From NCBI GenBank assembly GCA_011800805.1, contig MPNW01000072.1, positions 1-32,221 on the forward strand: DNA of 32,221 bases. The letters run 5' to 3'. This DNA comes from Hirudo medicinalis (Eukaryota > Annelida > Clitellata > Hirudinida > Hirudinidae). Positions within the stretch are counted from its first letter, which is position 1; every line of letters starts with the position of its first letter. The notes under the pieces are model-generated. The model was not told the DNA's origin. It saw only the letters and a list, made by a program, of their open reading frames with translations, and searched no databases. A program made the position numbers and the translations under genes. Positions 31,764 through 32,221 of this stretch are shown here, piece by piece.

Positions 31764-32065
31764 AATGTTCAGAATTGGCAAAAAAGTTGAAGAATCTTCA
31801 AAACCAAGGCCCTTGCTGATAAAATTTGAAAGCTTAAGACCAAGAACATGGTTCTTGATAACAACAGCAGATTGAAAGATAGTGAAAGCTTCAACAAAGT
31901 TATTCTAAGCCTTGATTTGTCAAAGAAAGACAGGGAGGACTGCAAGAAATTGCTTGCTGACAAATTAAAAGAATCAATAAGAAGGGAGGAAGCAAGAAGT
32001 GGGTCGTAAGAATCAGAGGACAACGGGGCCTTCCATGCCATTGCTTACAGAAGAAGAGCAGTCGA
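31764..32065 (+). pseudogene. LINE ORF1-type coding fragment, frameshifted
   Basis: The plus strand reads FRIGKKVEESSKPRPLLIKF then ES, a frame change, KTKNMVLDNNSRLKDSESFN, VILSLDLSKKDREDCKKLLA and DKLKESIRREEAR, then a second frame change and WVVRIRGQ. This order (RxGxxxxxKPRPLLxxF, then a DLTxxxRexxKxL helix, then VxRxG) is typical of the nucleic-acid-binding segment encoded by ORF1, or ahead of the endonuclease, in many CR1/L2/jockey-type LINEs. It is a decayed internal piece. Confidence 0.7.
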
Positions 32066-32221
32066 ATGAATTGAATGAATTGACAGAACTAGATTTTTTT
32101 TTATTCTTTGGGTTACTTTTGATTTCGATTTACGATGAATCGTCCATGCATATTTTAAGTTAGTTAGTTAAGTTATATTCACTTTCATAGTCCCACGGAG
32201 ATCCTTAGCCATGTTTGGGGA
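32066..32221. other. Right edge, unassigned
   Basis: A T-rich stretch, a short gttagttagttaag repeat, and unclassified sequence running off the window. Confidence 0.4.

Overview
The window is AT-rich animal nuclear DNA. Spliced genes carry GT-AG introns of 56-448 bp (most under 200 bp), and the products are animal proteins: junctophilin, neuroligin, HSPBP1, LSM2, TIMM21 and DAP1. Long ATT/GAT-type microsatellites and decayed LINE and hAT fragments fill the rest. Neuroligin together with a single long junctophilin suggests an invertebrate bilaterian. The sequence alone does not let me name the phylum.

Layout. From 1 to about 13.8 kb no intact host gene is visible. This part holds microsatellites, a decayed hAT-like DNA transposon (about 1.76-3.20 kb), a minus-strand LINE 3' fragment (4.43-5.10 kb), a plus-strand LINE 3' fragment (5.62-6.25 kb), a cluster of regulatory-type motifs (8.3-8.75 kb) and a 9-bp-periodic array (10.5 kb). 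Much of it may be intron upstream of the neuroligin-like terminal exon at 13825-15185 (+). That exon encodes the end of the esterase-like ectodomain, the stalk, the membrane helix and a cytoplasmic tail ending in a PDZ ligand. A compact gene cluster follows: TIMM21 (-, 15425-16714), LSM2 (-, 18178-19202) head-to-head with DAP1 (+, 19469-20037), HSPBP1 (-, 20970-22334) and junctophilin (-, 23362-27458). I rebuilt all exon joins by hand, and every join keeps the reading frame. From 28 kb to the end there are minisatellites, a minus-strand LINE fragment (30.85-31.15 kb), a 96-bp ATTAT array, and a LINE 3' tail abutting a LINE ORF1-type coding fragment at the right edge.

The genes are not a pathway. 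TIMM21 serves mitochondrial import, LSM2 serves U6 snRNP and mRNA decay, DAP1 is a small proline-rich protein linked to autophagy control, HSPBP1 is an Hsp70 nucleotide-exchange factor, junctophilin ties ER to plasma membrane, and neuroligin is a synaptic adhesion protein. The best regulatory observation is a perfect three-unit heat-shock element just upstream of a TATA box at HSPBP1. No clearly novel biological system was found. Four single N positions lie in repeats, and two of them are flanked by duplicated sequence, which points to unresolved assembly joins.
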